64,000 nt of DNA, taken from Burkholderiaceae bacterium. Lineage in GTDB: Bacteria > Pseudomonadota > Gammaproteobacteria > Burkholderiales > Burkholderiaceae_F. Location of the stretch: the NCBI GenBank assembly GCA_019236735.1, contig JAFAIM010000071.1:1-64000 (forward strand), in the 5' to 3' direction. Shown here piece by piece: positions 36,089 through 46,999 of this stretch. The translations under genes were made by a program, and so were the position numbers. Position 1 is the first letter of the stretch. Each line of letters begins with the position of its first letter. The notes under the pieces are model-generated. The model was not told where the DNA came from. It searched no databases and saw only the letters and a list, made by a program, of their open reading frames with translations.

Positions 36089-36707
36089 GTTCCCTATACT
36101 TGACAAGTTGTAATGGGCCGCGTCCGCTGCTATTTTACGCGGCGCCGATAGTTCAACGCTGCGCCACCGCGCTCTTGAGGGCGTCGCGCAGGGTGGACTG
36201 GGTGCGGCCAAAGGGTGCGCGGTGCGCCGAGGTGCGCCGCGCGTAGGCAAACCGAAGGGCTGCTGTCGTTCGAGGCGGAAGACGCCATGCGACCGGCCCT
36301 TCTGCAAGTTCTCGGCGCTACCGCCATCCGGATCGGCGAGGTGGCCGGCGCCAGCCGAATTCGGATCGTGCGGTGAGCCGCGTGGTCGCCGGTGATGATC
36401 GACGGCACGAGGCTACTTCAGGCAGTTGCGCAGCAGGCACTTTGTCCGGGACTTCTGGTACCGGAGCGAAGTGGATAGGGGTAACCCGGACGTGGACAGC
36501 CGGAACGTGAACGTGAGCGAAGGCTACGCGGTGGGCAGTGTCGGCGGGCAACCGCACGGGGACAGCCGTTGCCCCGGCGGACGCACACGCCCCCCGGCCG
36601 CAAGCCAGCTCCACGTACCGGCGATGCTCCCTGCCGGGCTACGCGCCAGCGCCTGACCCCGGATCCGGATCGGCACACAGCGCCCTACGCGGGCGCAGGG
36701 AGTGCTG
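36089..36707 (+). other. 620-base region between divergent rluC and rne (probable rne leader)
   Basis: No gene is recognised on either strand in these 619 bases. A TTGACA occurs at 36100, but no -10 stands 16-18 bases later. GC-rich inverted words such as CCGGATCCGG near 36659 are present. In enterobacteria rne has a long structured 5' leader by which RNase E limits its own mRNA; a region of this size in the same place suggests a similar leader here, but no homology was shown. Confidence 0.4.
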
Positions 36708-39314
36708 ATGAAACGGATGCTGTTCAACGCGACTCACGCGGAGCAGCTGCGGGTTGCGATCGTCGACGGCCAAAAGCTTCTGGATCTGGACATCGAGACG
36801 GCCGGTCGCGAGCAACGCAAATCGAATATCTACAAAGGCGTCGTCACCCGGGTTGAACCCAGCCTGGAAGCCTGTTTTGTCGACTACGGTGAAGAGCGCC
36901 ACGGGTTCCTGCCGTTCAAGGAGATTTCACGCCAGTATTTCAAGCAGGGCGTGGATGTGGGTCGCGCGAAGATCGGTGACGCCATCTCCGATGGCACCGA
37001 GCTGATCGTACAAGTCGAGAAGGAGGAACGCGGCAACAAAGGCGCCGCGCTGACCACCTTCGTTTCGCTGGCCGGCCGCTACCTGGTATTGATGCCGAAC
37101 AACCCGCGCGGCGGCGGCGTCTCACGCCGGGTCGAGGGCGAGGATCGCCAGGAGTTGCGAGAGGCGATCGACCAGCTCGATGTTCCGTCAGGAATGAGCG
37201 TGATCGCTCGCACCGCAGGGCTGGGGCGGGCGGTCGAAGAGCTGCAATGGGATCTGAAATATCTGCTGCAGTTGTGGAAGGCGATCACGGAGGCGGTCCA
37301 AAAGGAAAAGGCGCCCGAGCTGATCTACATGGAGTCGACCCTCGTGATCCGGGCCATCCGGGACTATTTCCATCCCGAGATCGGCGAGATCCTGATCGAT
37401 ACCGAAGACGTGTTCAACCACGCCAAGACGTTCGTCGACCTGGTGATGCCCGATGTGTCCGCGCGCGTCAAGCGCTATCGGGACGACGTGCCGCTGTTCT
37501 CGCGCTTCCAGATCGAGCATCAGATCGAGACCGCGCACTCGCGCCAAGTCCCGCTGCCCTCCGGCGGCTCGATCGTGATCGACCATACCGAGGCACTGGT
37601 CGCCATCGACGTGAATTCCGCCCAGGCCACGCGCGGCTCCGATATCGAGGAGACCGCGCTGCGCACCAACCTGGAAGCCACCGACGAAGTGGCACGACAA
37701 CTTCGCCTGCGCGACCTCGGCGGTTTGATCGTGATCGATTTCATCGACATGGAGGACCAGCGCAATCAGCGCGCCGTCGAACAGCGCCTGAAAGAGGGCC
37801 TGCACCACGACCGCGCGCGCGTTCAGATGGGCAAGATCTCGCGCTTCGGCATGATGGAGCTGTCGCGCCAGCGCTTGCGGCCCGCGTTGAGCGAGGGCAG
37901 CCATGTGACGTGCCCGCGCTGCAACGGCGTCGGACAGGTGCGCGACACCGACAGCTCGGCTTTGCACATCCTGCGAATCCTGCAGGAAGAAGCGATGAAG
38001 GAGAACACGGCCGCCGTTCACGCACAGGTGCCCCTGGACGTCGCGACGTATCTGCTGAACGAGAAGCGGACAGATCTGATCAAGCTGGAGGCTCGGCTGA
38101 AGGTCTCGATCGTACTGATCCCGAACAAGTTCCTTGAAACGCCGCACTACAGCATCGAACGCATGAAACATGACGACGAGCGCCTCGACCAGGTCAAGCC
38201 AAGCTACGACCGCGTCACGACGCCCACGCAGGAGGAGGCGTATCCGGCTGCGCGTGGCGACGACGGGCAGGGTCGGCGCCAGGAGGCAGTTGTCAAAGGT
38301 GTCGTTCCCGAGACTCCGGCGCCTTTGATCGCGGCGACTCCGGCGCCTGCGCCTGCAAGGGCATCGACACAATCGCAATCGCCGTCGTTGTGGGCTCGCA
38401 TGCTCGCGTGGTTCGCCGCTGCGCCCGAGCCGGCCGCCGCACCAGTCGCGGCGCAAGCTCCCAGCCACTCCCGCCCCGAGCGGGAGCATCGCGGGCGTGG
38501 GGAACGCCGCGGTGACCGGACTGACCCGCGTGACGCGCGGGGGGACCGCGCCGGCGGCGCTGAGACAGGCGGCCGCAGGCGTGGCGCGCGCCAGGACGGA
38601 GGGCGTCAGGACGGCGCAGGCAAGCCTCGCGACGATGGCCAGCGCCGCGACCGCCAGCAGCCGGACGAGCGCGGCCGATCGCGCAGCAGAGGTGGTGAGG
38701 CCGCTGGTCGATCCGGCAAGGGTGGCGGCCGCGACAGATCCGAGAACAAGCGCGAGGCCGATTCGGCGCTCGAGCGTCCGCAGCCGGTACAAGCTGCGGC
38801 CGAAGCCGCTCCGGCACAGCATGCGCCGCCCGCCACGGAAGGCGGTGCCGGCGGCGAAGAGCGGCGCGGTCGCCGGCGCAGGCGTCGCGGCCGAGGTTCG
38901 GAGCGCGGAGAGCGCCCCGCAACCATCTCCGGCGGCGGCGGACGCGGGAGCGAACCAGCGGACGGGAGCGAAGACACAGCAACGGCGCAAGTCGTCCGCA
39001 CAGCGGCTCCTGCGACCCTCGTGCCGCTGGAACCGTCGTCCCTGCAGGCGCCCCCGACTCTTCCGGCCTCACCGCCGGTGGAAGTTGAGCGGCCACCGAT
39101 GATCGAACCGGCTCCAATGGCTGTGGCCGAGCTGCTGCCGATGGTGGAATCGGCCGGGATGACGTTGGCACAGACCGACCCGCAGAAGCTTGCTGCCGCG
39201 CAGGCACGTGCCGCAGAGGCCGAACCGCAAGTGCGGGTCGGGCGCGAGCGGCCCGTGCTGCCGCCGGTCGAGGAGTCGCCGTTGACGCAGGTGGAGACGC
39301 GTAGCCACTCCTGA
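36708..39314 (+). CDS. rne: Ribonuclease E
   Basis: RNase E is the endonuclease of mRNA decay and rRNA/tRNA processing and scaffold of the degradosome. The 868-residue protein starts [22 protein letters not shown] and has an S1 domain (~35-120). The catalytic Asp pair is in [15 protein letters not shown] and [17 protein letters not shown], and the Zn-link [10 protein letters not shown] is present. From about 500 the protein is disordered, with Arg-rich ([13 protein letters not shown]), Pro/Ala-rich and basic patches that should bind RNA and partners. GTG 36702 would add two residues; AGGGAG precedes the ATG. Confidence 0.96.
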   Translation: MKRMLFNATHAEQLRVAIVDGQKLLDLDIETAGREQRKSNIYKGVVTRVEPSLEACFVDYGEERHGFLPFKEISRQYFKQGVDVGRAKIGDAISDGTELIVQVEKEERGNKGAALTTFVSLAGRYLVLMPNNPRGGGVSRRVEGEDRQELREAIDQLDVPSGMSVIARTAGLGRAVEELQWDLKYLLQLWKAITEAVQKEKAPELIYMESTLVIRAIRDYFHPEIGEILIDTEDVFNHAKTFVDLVMPDVSARVKRYRDDVPLFSRFQIEHQIETAHSRQVPLPSGGSIVIDHTEALVAIDVNSAQATRGSDIEETALRTNLEATDEVARQLRLRDLGGLIVIDFIDMEDQRNQRAVEQRLKEGLHHDRARVQMGKISRFGMMELSRQRLRPALSEGSHVTCPRCNGVGQVRDTDSSALHILRILQEEAMKENTAAVHAQVPLDVATYLLNEKRTDLIKLEARLKVSIVLIPNKFLETPHYSIERMKHDDERLDQVKPSYDRVTTPTQEEAYPAARGDDGQGRRQEAVVKGVVPETPAPLIAATPAPAPARASTQSQSPSLWARMLAWFAAAPEPAAAPVAAQAPSHSRPEREHRGRGERRGDRTDPRDARGDRAGGAETGGRRRGARQDGGRQDGAGKPRDDGQRRDRQQPDERGRSRSRGGEAAGRSGKGGGRDRSENKREADSALERPQPVQAAAEAAPAQHAPPATEGGAGGEERRGRRRRRRGRGSERGERPATISGGGGRGSEPADGSEDTATAQVVRTAAPATLVPLEPSSLQAPPTLPASPPVEVERPPMIEPAPMAVAELLPMVESAGMTLAQTDPQKLAAAQARAAEAEPQVRVGRERPVLPPVEESPLTQVETRSHS

Positions 39315-39322
39315 GCAGACTG

Positions 39323-40426
39323 ATGTCCGAGCGCTTTGTTCCCGTGTTCGACGCCCGCGTGCGCAGCGTGCCCCTGCCCCCTGCGGGCGGCGCGCAGCTC
39401 CCGCTCGGCCGTCCGATCGATCGGCTCGGGCGCCGGCTGCACGATCTGCGCGTCTCCGTGACGGATCGCTGCAACTTCCGTTGCACGTACTGCATGCCGA
39501 AGGAGGTGTTCAATCGTGAATACCGCTTCCTGCCGCACGCTGAACTGCTGACCTTCGAGGAAATCACACGCCTGGCGCGGGTGTTCGTAGCACAAGGCGT
39601 CGAAAAGATCCGTCTGACCGGGGGCGAACCGCTGCTGCGCAAGGATCTGCCGCGTCTGATCGAAATGCTGGCGGGCTTGCGCACGCTGGACGGCCGCGAT
39701 CTCGATCTCGCGCTGACGACCAACGCCTCGTTGCTGCCGCGGCACGCCGCGGAGCTGCAGCGGGCCGGACTCAAGCGGGTAACGGTGTCGCTCGATGCGC
39801 TGGAGGACGAGGTGTTCCGGCGCATGAACGACGTCGACTTCCCGGTTGCGGCTGTTCTGGAAGGCATCGAAGCGGCTCGGCAGGCGGGCCTGCCGGTCAA
39901 GATCAACATGGTCGTGCAGCGCGCCGTCAACGAGCATCAAATCCTGCCGATGGTGCGCTTTTTCCGCGAGCGCGGGCACACGCTGCGGATGATCGAGTAC
40001 ATGGATGTCGGCACCACCAACGGATGGCAGTTGGGCGAGGTCGTTCCGGCTTCCGAGATCGTCGCTCGGATCGATGCGCAGATGCCGCTCGAACCGGTTG
40101 AGCCCGATTATCCGGGCGAAGTGGCGCGCCGCTGGCGCTACCGCGACGGCGGCGGCGAGATCGGCGTGGTCGCGAGCGTCACGCAGGCGTTCTGCCGCGA
40201 CTGCACCCGAGCCCGCCTGTCGATCGAAGGGCGGCTGTATCTGTGCCTGTTCGCCTCGCACGGCTACGATCTGCGCTCGCTCGTTCGAGCAGGTGCGAGC
40301 GACGAGCAACTGTCCGCGGCGATCGCCGGGATCTGGAACTCGCGGTCAGACCGCTATTCCGAGCTGCGCGGACAACTGCCGCCGGACGAGGGCCGCAAGG
40401 TCGAGATGTCGTATATCGGCGGCTGA
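39323..40426 (+). CDS. moaA: GTP 3',8-cyclase
   Basis: MoaA starts molybdenum cofactor synthesis by converting GTP to 3',8-cyclo-7,8-dihydro-GTP with MoaC. The 367-residue radical SAM protein has [10 protein letters not shown] (first 4Fe-4S cluster), [11 protein letters not shown] (SAM), and [21 protein letters not shown] (second cluster, three Cys). The C-terminal Gly-Gly (SYIGG) needed for activity is present. It lies 8 bases after rne. Confidence 0.97.
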   Translation: MSERFVPVFDARVRSVPLPPAGGAQLPLGRPIDRLGRRLHDLRVSVTDRCNFRCTYCMPKEVFNREYRFLPHAELLTFEEITRLARVFVAQGVEKIRLTGGEPLLRKDLPRLIEMLAGLRTLDGRDLDLALTTNASLLPRHAAELQRAGLKRVTVSLDALEDEVFRRMNDVDFPVAAVLEGIEAARQAGLPVKINMVVQRAVNEHQILPMVRFFRERGHTLRMIEYMDVGTTNGWQLGEVVPASEIVARIDAQMPLEPVEPDYPGEVARRWRYRDGGGEIGVVASVTQAFCRDCTRARLSIEGRLYLCLFASHGYDLRSLVRAGASDEQLSAAIAGIWNSRSDRYSELRGQLPPDEGRKVEMSYIGG

Positions 40427-40475
40427 GCAACTGCGTTCGCCGCTTCCGTATCAGTGAGGTTCGAGCGGCGTCGAA

Positions 40476-43400
40476 TCAACCCACCCAGCGGCGCGCATTG
40501 CGGAAAATCCGCATCCATGGCGAATCCTCGCCTAAGCCGGCAGGTTGCCACGACATCTGCACGGTGCGGCGCGTGCGCTCCGGGTGCGGCATCACGATCG
40601 TGAACCGCCCATCGGCAGTGGTCAGTCCGGTGATACCGGCAGGTGATCCGTTCGGGTTTTCCGGATATCGCTCGGTCGGCCGACCCAGTCCGTCCACGTA
40701 GCGAAGCGCCACGATCGCGCTGCGCAGCGCCTCGTCGCCATCGAACACGGCGCGCCCCTCGCCGTGCGCGTTGACGATCGGCATGCGGCTGCCTGCCATC
40801 CCGCGGAAGAAGATCGACGGCGATTCGATCGCTTCGACCATCACCAGCCGGGCCTCGAACTGCCCCGAGGTGTTGGGAAGAAAGCGCGGCCAGTGGCGTG
40901 CTCCCGGAATCATCGACCGCAACTGGCTCATCATCTGGCAGCCGTTGCACACGCCGAGCGCGAAAGTGTCCGTGCGGGAGAAAAAGGCAGCGAATTCGTC
41001 GGCAAGCCTTGCATGGAACAGGATCGTCTTGGCCCAGCCGCCACCCCCGCCGAGCACGTCGCCGTACGAAAAGCCTCCGCAGGCGGCGATGCCATGGAAT
41101 TCTCCGAGCGAGACCCGACCGGCCAGCAGGTCCGACATGTGGACGTCAGCGGGCGTGAAGCCGGCACGAGAAAATGCCGATGCCATCTCGTGCTGGCTGT
41201 TGACGCCTTGCTCGCGCAGGACTGCGATTCGAGGACGCGCACCGCGCGCAACAAATGGAGCGGCGACGTCCTCGTCGGCGGCGAACGTGAGCACCATCGA
41301 AAGCGGCAGGCGTTCGACCAACCCCTGGTACTCGGAGTCTGCGCAGTGCGGATCGTCACGCAAGCGCGCCATCCGCCACGACACCTCGCCCCAAGCCTTC
41401 AGCAGCTCCGACCGCTCAAGCTGCACGACCGCCTTGCCGTCGTACCAGACCTGCATTTCGTCTCGCTCGTTCGGAGCGCCGATCACGTGGCTGCACGCGC
41501 CGAGGCCGGCTGCGCGCAGCGCCTGCATCACCGCCGATCGCTCGGAGCGGCGGATTTGCATCACACAACCAGGTTCCTCGCTGAATAACGCCCGCAGCAC
41601 GGCGTCGTTGCGGCGGACCGCGAGCTGGTCGGCGCGGATCCGGTAATCGCCGGCGTCCTGTGCCTGCGGGTCGACCGCGAGGACGTCGATGTTCAGCGTC
41701 ACGCCGCACCCGGCGGCGAAGCCCATCTCGCACGCACACGCCCATAGACCGCCGTCTGAGCGGTCGTGGTAGGCCGAAACGCGCCCGACAGCGGCTTGCT
41801 GCCGGATCACGGTAAGCAGCGCGAGCAACTGCGCAGGGTTTTCGACATCCGGGACTTCGCGTCCGAATTGGCCAGAGGTTTGCGCCAGAATCGATCCGCC
41901 CAGGCGCAGCCGCCCCTCAGACAAATCGACCAGAATCAAATCCGTCTGCCCGGCGTCGAGTCGCAGCTGTGGCGTCAGGCTGCGGCGCACGTCGCCGACG
42001 GCGCCGGCGGCGCTCGCCACCAGTGATACCGGGGCTCGCACTGCCTTGGCACGATCACCATCGCGCCACTGCGTCGACATCGACAGCGAATCCTTGCCGA
42101 CCGGGATGCCGACGCCCAGCGCGCGGCAGAACGACGCGGCTGCCTGCACCGCGCTATACAGCGCGGCGTCCTGGCCGTCGGTGCCGCAAGCGGCCATCCA
42201 GTTGGCCGAGAGCTTTACACGGGCGAAATCGACGTCTGCCGCAGCCAGGTTCAGCAGCGCCTCGGCGATCGCGACACGCGAAGCGGCGCCAGCGTCCGCA
42301 ACCGCCAGCGGCGTGCGCTCACCGACCGCCATCGCTTCACCGGCAGTTCCGTCGAAGTCGGCCAGCGTCACGGCACAGTCGGCTACCGGCACCTGCCACG
42401 GTCCCACCATCTGGTCGCGGCAGCACAGGCCGCCGACCGAGCGGTCCCCGATCGTGATCAGAAACGACTTGCTGGCGACGGACGGATGGCGCAACACGTC
42501 GATCGCGGCTCGCGCGGGGTCAATTTCCTCCGTGCGAAGCCGCGCTAGCTCGACCTGCTGCGTTTGCGCCTGCTTGTGCAGGCGCGGCAGCTTTCCCAGC
42601 AATGCGCTCAAAGGCATGTCGACCGCAGGCAATTCCCCGTCGCGCGCCACCAGCAGCCGGTCTTGCTCGATCGCCACCCCGAGCACCGCGTATGGGCACC
42701 GCTCGCGATCGCATAGCCGTGCGAACTCTTCCAAGCGCGTCGGCTCGATCGCGAGCACATAGCGCTCCTGCGACTCGTTGCACCAGATCTCCAGCGGTGT
42801 CATCGCACCGTCCTGCACCGGGATCGCCGCCAGGTCGACTTTGGCTCCTCGCCCCGCGCCGTGGACCAGCTCCGGCAGGGCATTGGACAAGCCGCCTGCC
42901 CCTACGTCGTGGATCGACAGGATCGGATTGCCGGCGCCCAACGCAGCGCAGCCGTCGATGACTTCCTGTGCGCGGCGCTGGATCTCCGCGTTGCTGCGCT
43001 GTACCGAATCGAAGTCGAGCTGCTCGGTGTTGGCGCCGCCACCAATGCTCGACGCGGCGCCTCCCCCGAGGCCGATCCGCATTCCGGGCCCGCCCAGTTG
43101 CACCAACAGAGCCCCGCCAGGCAGGCGGCGCTTTTCGACCTGGTCGGAGCGAATGCTTCCCACGCCTCCTGCGATCATGATCGGCTTGTGATAGCCGATT
43201 CGCTGTCCGGCGAGGTTCTGCTGGAACACCCGGAAATAGCCGACCAGATTGGGGCGCCCGAATTCGTTATTGAAGGAGGCCGCTCCGATCGGCCCTTCCA
43301 GCATGATCCGGCAGGCGTCGGCGATTCGCGCAGGGAAGCCGTAATCGGCTTCGGCCTCGGCGTCCAGGCGCGTCACATCGCGGTCCGTCTCCCATGGCGC

Positions 43401-44408
43401 CCGCATTCCGGCCAGCCTGAGGTTCGAGACGCTGAAGCCGCACAGGCCCGCCTTGGGCCGTGCGCCGCACCCGGTGGCAGCCTCATCGCGAATCTCGCCG
43501 CCTGCTCCGGTGGCGGCACCTGGAAACGGCGAGATTGCGGTCGGGTGATTGTGTGTCTCGACTTTGAATACGATGTGCGCCGTTGGCCGCGCATGCAGCA
43601 CAGCGGCGTTGTCGCGGTACGCGACGAGCGTGCCGTCCGGGGCAGCTGCGTGCGTGGAGCGGATCAAATCGAACAGCGATTCGTCGCGCGGCACACCGTC
43701 GATCGTCCAGCGGGCGTTGAAGATCTTGTGGCGACAGTGTTCGGAGTTGACTTGCGCGAACATCATCAGTTCGGCATCGGTCGGATCGCGCGTCGCCGCT
43801 GCGAATGCACGCACGAGGTAGTCGATTTCCTCCGGCGACAGTGCCAGCCCCAGCCGCTCGTTCGCGCGCTGCAGCGCCGCGCGGGCGTCGGCTCCAAGCG
43901 CAACGTGGTCGAGCTCGCCGCGCCGCGGCAGCGCGAATATCACTTCCTCGGCACTTCGCGGATCACCCACCACCTCGGTCATGCGGTCGTGCAGCAGCGG
44001 GACCAAAGCCTCGATCGGCGGCCGCTGGCCGGACGCCCCCGCGAAGCGCATCAACACCAGCGTGCCACGTTCGATTCGCTCCACCCACTCGAAATCGCAG
44101 TTGCGAGCGATGTCGGTGGCCTTGCTGGACCAAGGCGAGACTGTTCCAGGTCGTGGGAGGACGAGCGTCTCGTGCGCACCTGCCCACGCCGCAGGATCGA
44201 ACCGCTCGCCATAGTCGAGCAGTCGGGTCAAGCGCTCAAGCTCCGACGGTGATGGCGCACGCCGGCACCGAACGAAGTGCCGGTAGCGCGCACCCACAGC
44301 GAGTAGCGCCGGATCGATCGTACGCAGGTTGTGCGCGAGCCGTTCGCTGCGGAAGGGCGTCAGCGCAGTGGGGCCGTCGAAATGAAAGCTGGCGGAGCTG
44401 CTGGACAT
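40476..44408 (-). CDS. purL: Phosphoribosylformylglycinamidine synthase
   Basis: The single-chain PurL converts FGAR and glutamine to FGAM in purine synthesis. The 1310-residue protein has the ATP-grasp-like FGAM domains ([82 protein letters not shown]). The C-terminal glutaminase has the nucleophile GVCNGCQMM and the pair MPHPERT. Family length is about 1300. ATG 44408 starts [19 protein letters not shown]; 12 further in-frame residues upstream are unlikely. Confidence 0.97.
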   Translation of the reverse strand: MSSSSASFHFDGPTALTPFRSERLAHNLRTIDPALLAVGARYRHFVRCRRAPSPSELERLTRLLDYGERFDPAAWAGAHETLVLPRPGTVSPWSSKATDIARNCDFEWVERIERGTLVLMRFAGASGQRPPIEALVPLLHDRMTEVVGDPRSAEEVIFALPRRGELDHVALGADARAALQRANERLGLALSPEEIDYLVRAFAAATRDPTDAELMMFAQVNSEHCRHKIFNARWTIDGVPRDESLFDLIRSTHAAAPDGTLVAYRDNAAVLHARPTAHIVFKVETHNHPTAISPFPGAATGAGGEIRDEAATGCGARPKAGLCGFSVSNLRLAGMRAPWETDRDVTRLDAEAEADYGFPARIADACRIMLEGPIGAASFNNEFGRPNLVGYFRVFQQNLAGQRIGYHKPIMIAGGVGSIRSDQVEKRRLPGGALLVQLGGPGMRIGLGGGAASSIGGGANTEQLDFDSVQRSNAEIQRRAQEVIDGCAALGAGNPILSIHDVGAGGLSNALPELVHGAGRGAKVDLAAIPVQDGAMTPLEIWCNESQERYVLAIEPTRLEEFARLCDRERCPYAVLGVAIEQDRLLVARDGELPAVDMPLSALLGKLPRLHKQAQTQQVELARLRTEEIDPARAAIDVLRHPSVASKSFLITIGDRSVGGLCCRDQMVGPWQVPVADCAVTLADFDGTAGEAMAVGERTPLAVADAGAASRVAIAEALLNLAAADVDFARVKLSANWMAACGTDGQDAALYSAVQAAASFCRALGVGIPVGKDSLSMSTQWRDGDRAKAVRAPVSLVASAAGAVGDVRRSLTPQLRLDAGQTDLILVDLSEGRLRLGGSILAQTSGQFGREVPDVENPAQLLALLTVIRQQAAVGRVSAYHDRSDGGLWACACEMGFAAGCGVTLNIDVLAVDPQAQDAGDYRIRADQLAVRRNDAVLRALFSEEPGCVMQIRRSERSAVMQALRAAGLGACSHVIGAPNERDEMQVWYDGKAVVQLERSELLKAWGEVSWRMARLRDDPHCADSEYQGLVERLPLSMVLTFAADEDVAAPFVARGARPRIAVLREQGVNSQHEMASAFSRAGFTPADVHMSDLLAGRVSLGEFHGIAACGGFSYGDVLGGGGGWAKTILFHARLADEFAAFFSRTDTFALGVCNGCQMMSQLRSMIPGARHWPRFLPNTSGQFEARLVMVEAIESPSIFFRGMAGSRMPIVNAHGEGRAVFDGDEALRSAIVALRYVDGLGRPTERYPENPNGSPAGITGLTTADGRFTIVMPHPERTRRTVQMSWQPAGLGEDSPWMRIFRNARRWVG

Positions 44409-44455
44409 GGGCGCATCGCGCCCGCATCGCGCCGTCTGGCGCATGCGACCTTCGT

Positions 44456-44461
44456 ATTATA
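44456..44461 (-). promoter_or_regulatory. Candidate -10 box for purL
   Basis: TATAAT on the minus strand stands 47 bases before the purL ATG in the 81-base gap after the HDOD gene. No good -35 is seen, so activator help is possible. Confidence 0.4.
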
Positions 44462-44468
44462 TATGGGG

Positions 44469-44487
44469 GCCAGCGCTGCGCGCTGGC
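44469..44487 (-). terminator. Hairpin after the HDOD gene
   Basis: GCCAGCG/CGCTGGC with a 5-base loop begins two bases after the HDOD stop. No U-run follows (CCCCATATATAAT), so it may be a weak or Rho-assisted terminator separating the HDOD gene from purL. Confidence 0.35.
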
Positions 44488-44489
44488 GC

Positions 44490-45707
44490 TCAGATGTCGG
44501 CGTCGAGCAACTCGGCCGACCCTATCGCCTTGAGCAGGGCCTCGTTGCAAGTGCCGATCGGAAGGGCAAGCGCATTGGCCTGCTTGCGGATCGCGATCGG
44601 GTCGCTGCGCTCGATCGCTTCGATCAGCGTCAGGTACGGCGCATACGTTCCGGTGCGCGAAACGATCGCCTCGACAATGCGGTCCGACAGCGAGATCAGC
44701 TCGAACAGATGGGTAAATGGTGCGCCGGTGATCCGGTCCAGCAGCGAAAATGCGCCGGTGATGAACAGTTCGTCGCGCAGCTCGGTGTTGCCCTCTTCGG
44801 CGCCGATGTTCTCCAGGAACATCCCGCGGCGGATCGAAGCGTGCATCAGAGGGAAGGTGTTGCTCTCCTTCGATGCGGTCGCCAGCAGCAGCGAAAGCCA
44901 GCGCATCAGTTTCTTGTAGCCCAGCATCATCACTGCGTGCTGGAACGAGGTGATCTGGACCGGTAGGCCGAACGCGGCGGAGTTGACCAGGCGCAGCAGC
45001 TTGAACGCCAATGCCGGGTCCCGCTTCAGCGTGGCGTCGATCTTCGCAATATCGGCGTCGTCGCGCACCAGGCGCAGCAGCTCGAGCACGACCGCCTGCC
45101 CCGGCTGCAGTGGACGGGCCGTCTTCTGGGTCGTATCGTCCAATGGCCAACCCACGCTGGCAGCTGCCCCGCGCTCGTAGGCCGCGTCCACGTCCGCGAC
45201 CGTTTGCACGCCGGTGATGATGAACGGGATGCGGCGCGCCGGGTGACCGCTGTCAGGGCCTCGGCGCCGATCGTCGGTGATGTGGATCAGCGCGTACTCG
45301 AAGCAGGACAGCAGCGCCGGCGGTAGCGCGATCTCGGGGCGGTTGCGCAGCGCGAGGCGCTTGCCGTCGCGAAACAGCGCCTGGGCGACGGTTTGCGTGC
45401 GGGGATCTCGAAGAGCTGCGGTTGGGATTTCCAGCAGCGCATTGCTCGGCGGATCCCAATCCAGCGCCGACTCGTCGAACTCCGCATCGAGCGGCGCAAC
45501 CAGAAGCGGTGAGCTCGATTCCGGCCAGACGGTGTTCAAGGCCTCCAGCACCTGCCCAATCGGCGGTCGATCATTCGGATTTGCTGCGAGCATCGTCAGC
45601 CGCGTTCCGATCGCCTTGCGCTTCTTGTCGATCAGCGGTGCGTAGCAGATCGACTGCGTGCCGAGCACGTTATGGGCGGCGTTCGCGATTCGTTCCGGTG
45701 CGTTCAT
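44490..45707 (-). CDS. HDOD-domain signalling protein with degenerate EAL domain (YuxH-like)
   Basis: The 405-residue protein has two parts. Residues 1-~205 resemble the degenerate EAL part of YuxH-type proteins (YAPLIDKKRKAIGTRLTML; ALIHITDD; AAASVGWPLDD); no EAL or DDFGTG catalytic residues are present. Residues ~210-400 are an HDOD domain (LLRLVRDDADIAKIDATLKRDPALAFKLLRLVNSAAFGLP...FQHAVMMLGYKKLMRWLSLLL) lacking phosphodiesterase metal ligands. It probably acts as a signalling scaffold, with unknown input. It lies upstream of purL in the same direction and divergent from the FAD oxidoreductase. Confidence 0.85.
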   Translation of the reverse strand: MNAPERIANAAHNVLGTQSICYAPLIDKKRKAIGTRLTMLAANPNDRPPIGQVLEALNTVWPESSSPLLVAPLDAEFDESALDWDPPSNALLEIPTAALRDPRTQTVAQALFRDGKRLALRNRPEIALPPALLSCFEYALIHITDDRRRGPDSGHPARRIPFIITGVQTVADVDAAYERGAAASVGWPLDDTTQKTARPLQPGQAVVLELLRLVRDDADIAKIDATLKRDPALAFKLLRLVNSAAFGLPVQITSFQHAVMMLGYKKLMRWLSLLLATASKESNTFPLMHASIRRGMFLENIGAEEGNTELRDELFITGAFSLLDRITGAPFTHLFELISLSDRIVEAIVSRTGTYAPYLTLIEAIERSDPIAIRKQANALALPIGTCNEALLKAIGSAELLDADI

Positions 45708-45846
45708 GGGATGCAGCGGCGGGGCCGAGAGCAGCGCCAGATTAGCGAGAACCCCCCGCCTCCCGGTCGGCCGAAATGCCGCCGCCCCTGAGGCGAATTC
45801 ACCGCTTCAGGTATCGTTTCCGCTGGGTATCCGGAAGCCAAGCGAG

Positions 45847-46956
45847 TTGGAGCGCGTCGACTGCATTGTTGTCGGGGCCGGCGTCGTCGGGCTGGCCTGT
45901 GCGCGTGCCCTCGCGCTCGGTGGGCTGCAGACGGTCGTGCTCGAGGCGCAGGAGCGCATCGGATCGGGCGTCAGTTCGCGCAGCAGCGAAGTCATCCACG
46001 CGGGCGTGTATTACGCACCGGGGAGCCACAAAGCGGCGCTGTGTGTGTCCGGCCGCCGCATGCTGTACCGGTACGCGGCCGAACGCGGCGTGCCGCATCG
46101 TGCGCTCGGCAAGCTGATCGTCGCCTGCGAGGACACGCAAGTCGCGGCCCTTTCCGAGCTGTACGCGCGCGGCATGACCAACGGCGTCGAGTCGCTGCAG
46201 CTGCTCGAGGCGGGCGAAGCAACCCGCCTGGAGCCGTCGCTTTGCTGCCGCGCCGCGCTGCATTCTCGCGAAACCGGGATCGTCGATTCGCACGCACTGA
46301 TGGTGTCGTTGGCGGGCGATTTGGAGTCGGCCGGCGGGGCAATCGCGCTGCGATCGCCTCTGCAACACGCTTGCCGGCGCAACCAGGCTTGGGAATTGAC
46401 CACTGGAGGCGCCGAGGAGTACCGCATCGCCTGCGATGTCCTTGTCAACGCCGCCGGCCTTTCGGCACAGACCGTCGCCTCTGGCATCGAGGAGTATCCA
46501 CGCGAACGCATCCCGGCGCTGCACCTGGCACGGGGCAACTACTTCTCGCTTTCGACGCGAGCACCCTTTCAGCGGCTGATCTACCCGCTGCCTGTCGACG
46601 GCGGCATGGGGGTGCACCTGACGCTGGATCTGGCCGGCTTCGCTCGGTTCGGGCCCGACGTCGAGTGGATCGACCGGATCGACTACAACGTCGACCCGGC
46701 TCGGGTTCAAACGTTTACCCCCAGCATCCGCAGCTATTGGCCGCAGCTGCCGGACGGCGCCCTGCAGCCGGCCTACGCCGGAATCCGCCCGAAACTCTCC
46801 GGTCCGCGACAGCCGCTCAGTGATTTCCTCATCGACGGTCCCGCCGAGCATGGGTTGGGCGGACTGATCCAGCTGTTCGGCTTCGAGTCGCCAGGGTTGA
46901 CCAGCGCGCTGGCAGTCGGCGAGCATGTGACGCAAATCGCCATGCGCCAGCGCTGA
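45847..46956 (+). CDS. FAD-dependent oxidoreductase of the DAO / L-2-hydroxyglutarate oxidase type
   Basis: The N-terminal FAD fold VDCIVVGAGVVGLACARALA...VVLEAQERIG is followed by SSRSSEVIHAGVYYAPGSHKAALC, the wording typical of LhgO-like (L-2-hydroxyglutarate oxidase) proteins. RGNYFSL and GVHLTLDLAG match the same family. From TTG 45847 the protein is 369 residues, the family's usual size, with GGAAG nine bases upstream. An ATG at 45658 or 45706 would add 47-63 non-conserved residues. The substrate is probably an L-2-hydroxy acid; this is inference. Confidence 0.85.
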   Translation: MERVDCIVVGAGVVGLACARALALGGLQTVVLEAQERIGSGVSSRSSEVIHAGVYYAPGSHKAALCVSGRRMLYRYAAERGVPHRALGKLIVACEDTQVAALSELYARGMTNGVESLQLLEAGEATRLEPSLCCRAALHSRETGIVDSHALMVSLAGDLESAGGAIALRSPLQHACRRNQAWELTTGGAEEYRIACDVLVNAAGLSAQTVASGIEEYPRERIPALHLARGNYFSLSTRAPFQRLIYPLPVDGGMGVHLTLDLAGFARFGPDVEWIDRIDYNVDPARVQTFTPSIRSYWPQLPDGALQPAYAGIRPKLSGPRQPLSDFLIDGPAEHGLGGLIQLFGFESPGLTSALAVGEHVTQIAMRQR

Positions 46957-46999
46957 GCTGGGCCTTGGCCTGTCGAAACGCCGCGAACCGGAGCGATCG

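Noticed and set aside
37188-38990. Long open frame antisense to rne
   Set aside because: Composition is Arg/Ala-rich with no domain; it is explained by GC-rich codon bias of rne on the other strand.
42861-44252. 463-codon open frame on the plus strand inside purL
   Set aside because: It lies wholly antisense to the clear PurL coding sequence and shows no recognisable motif.
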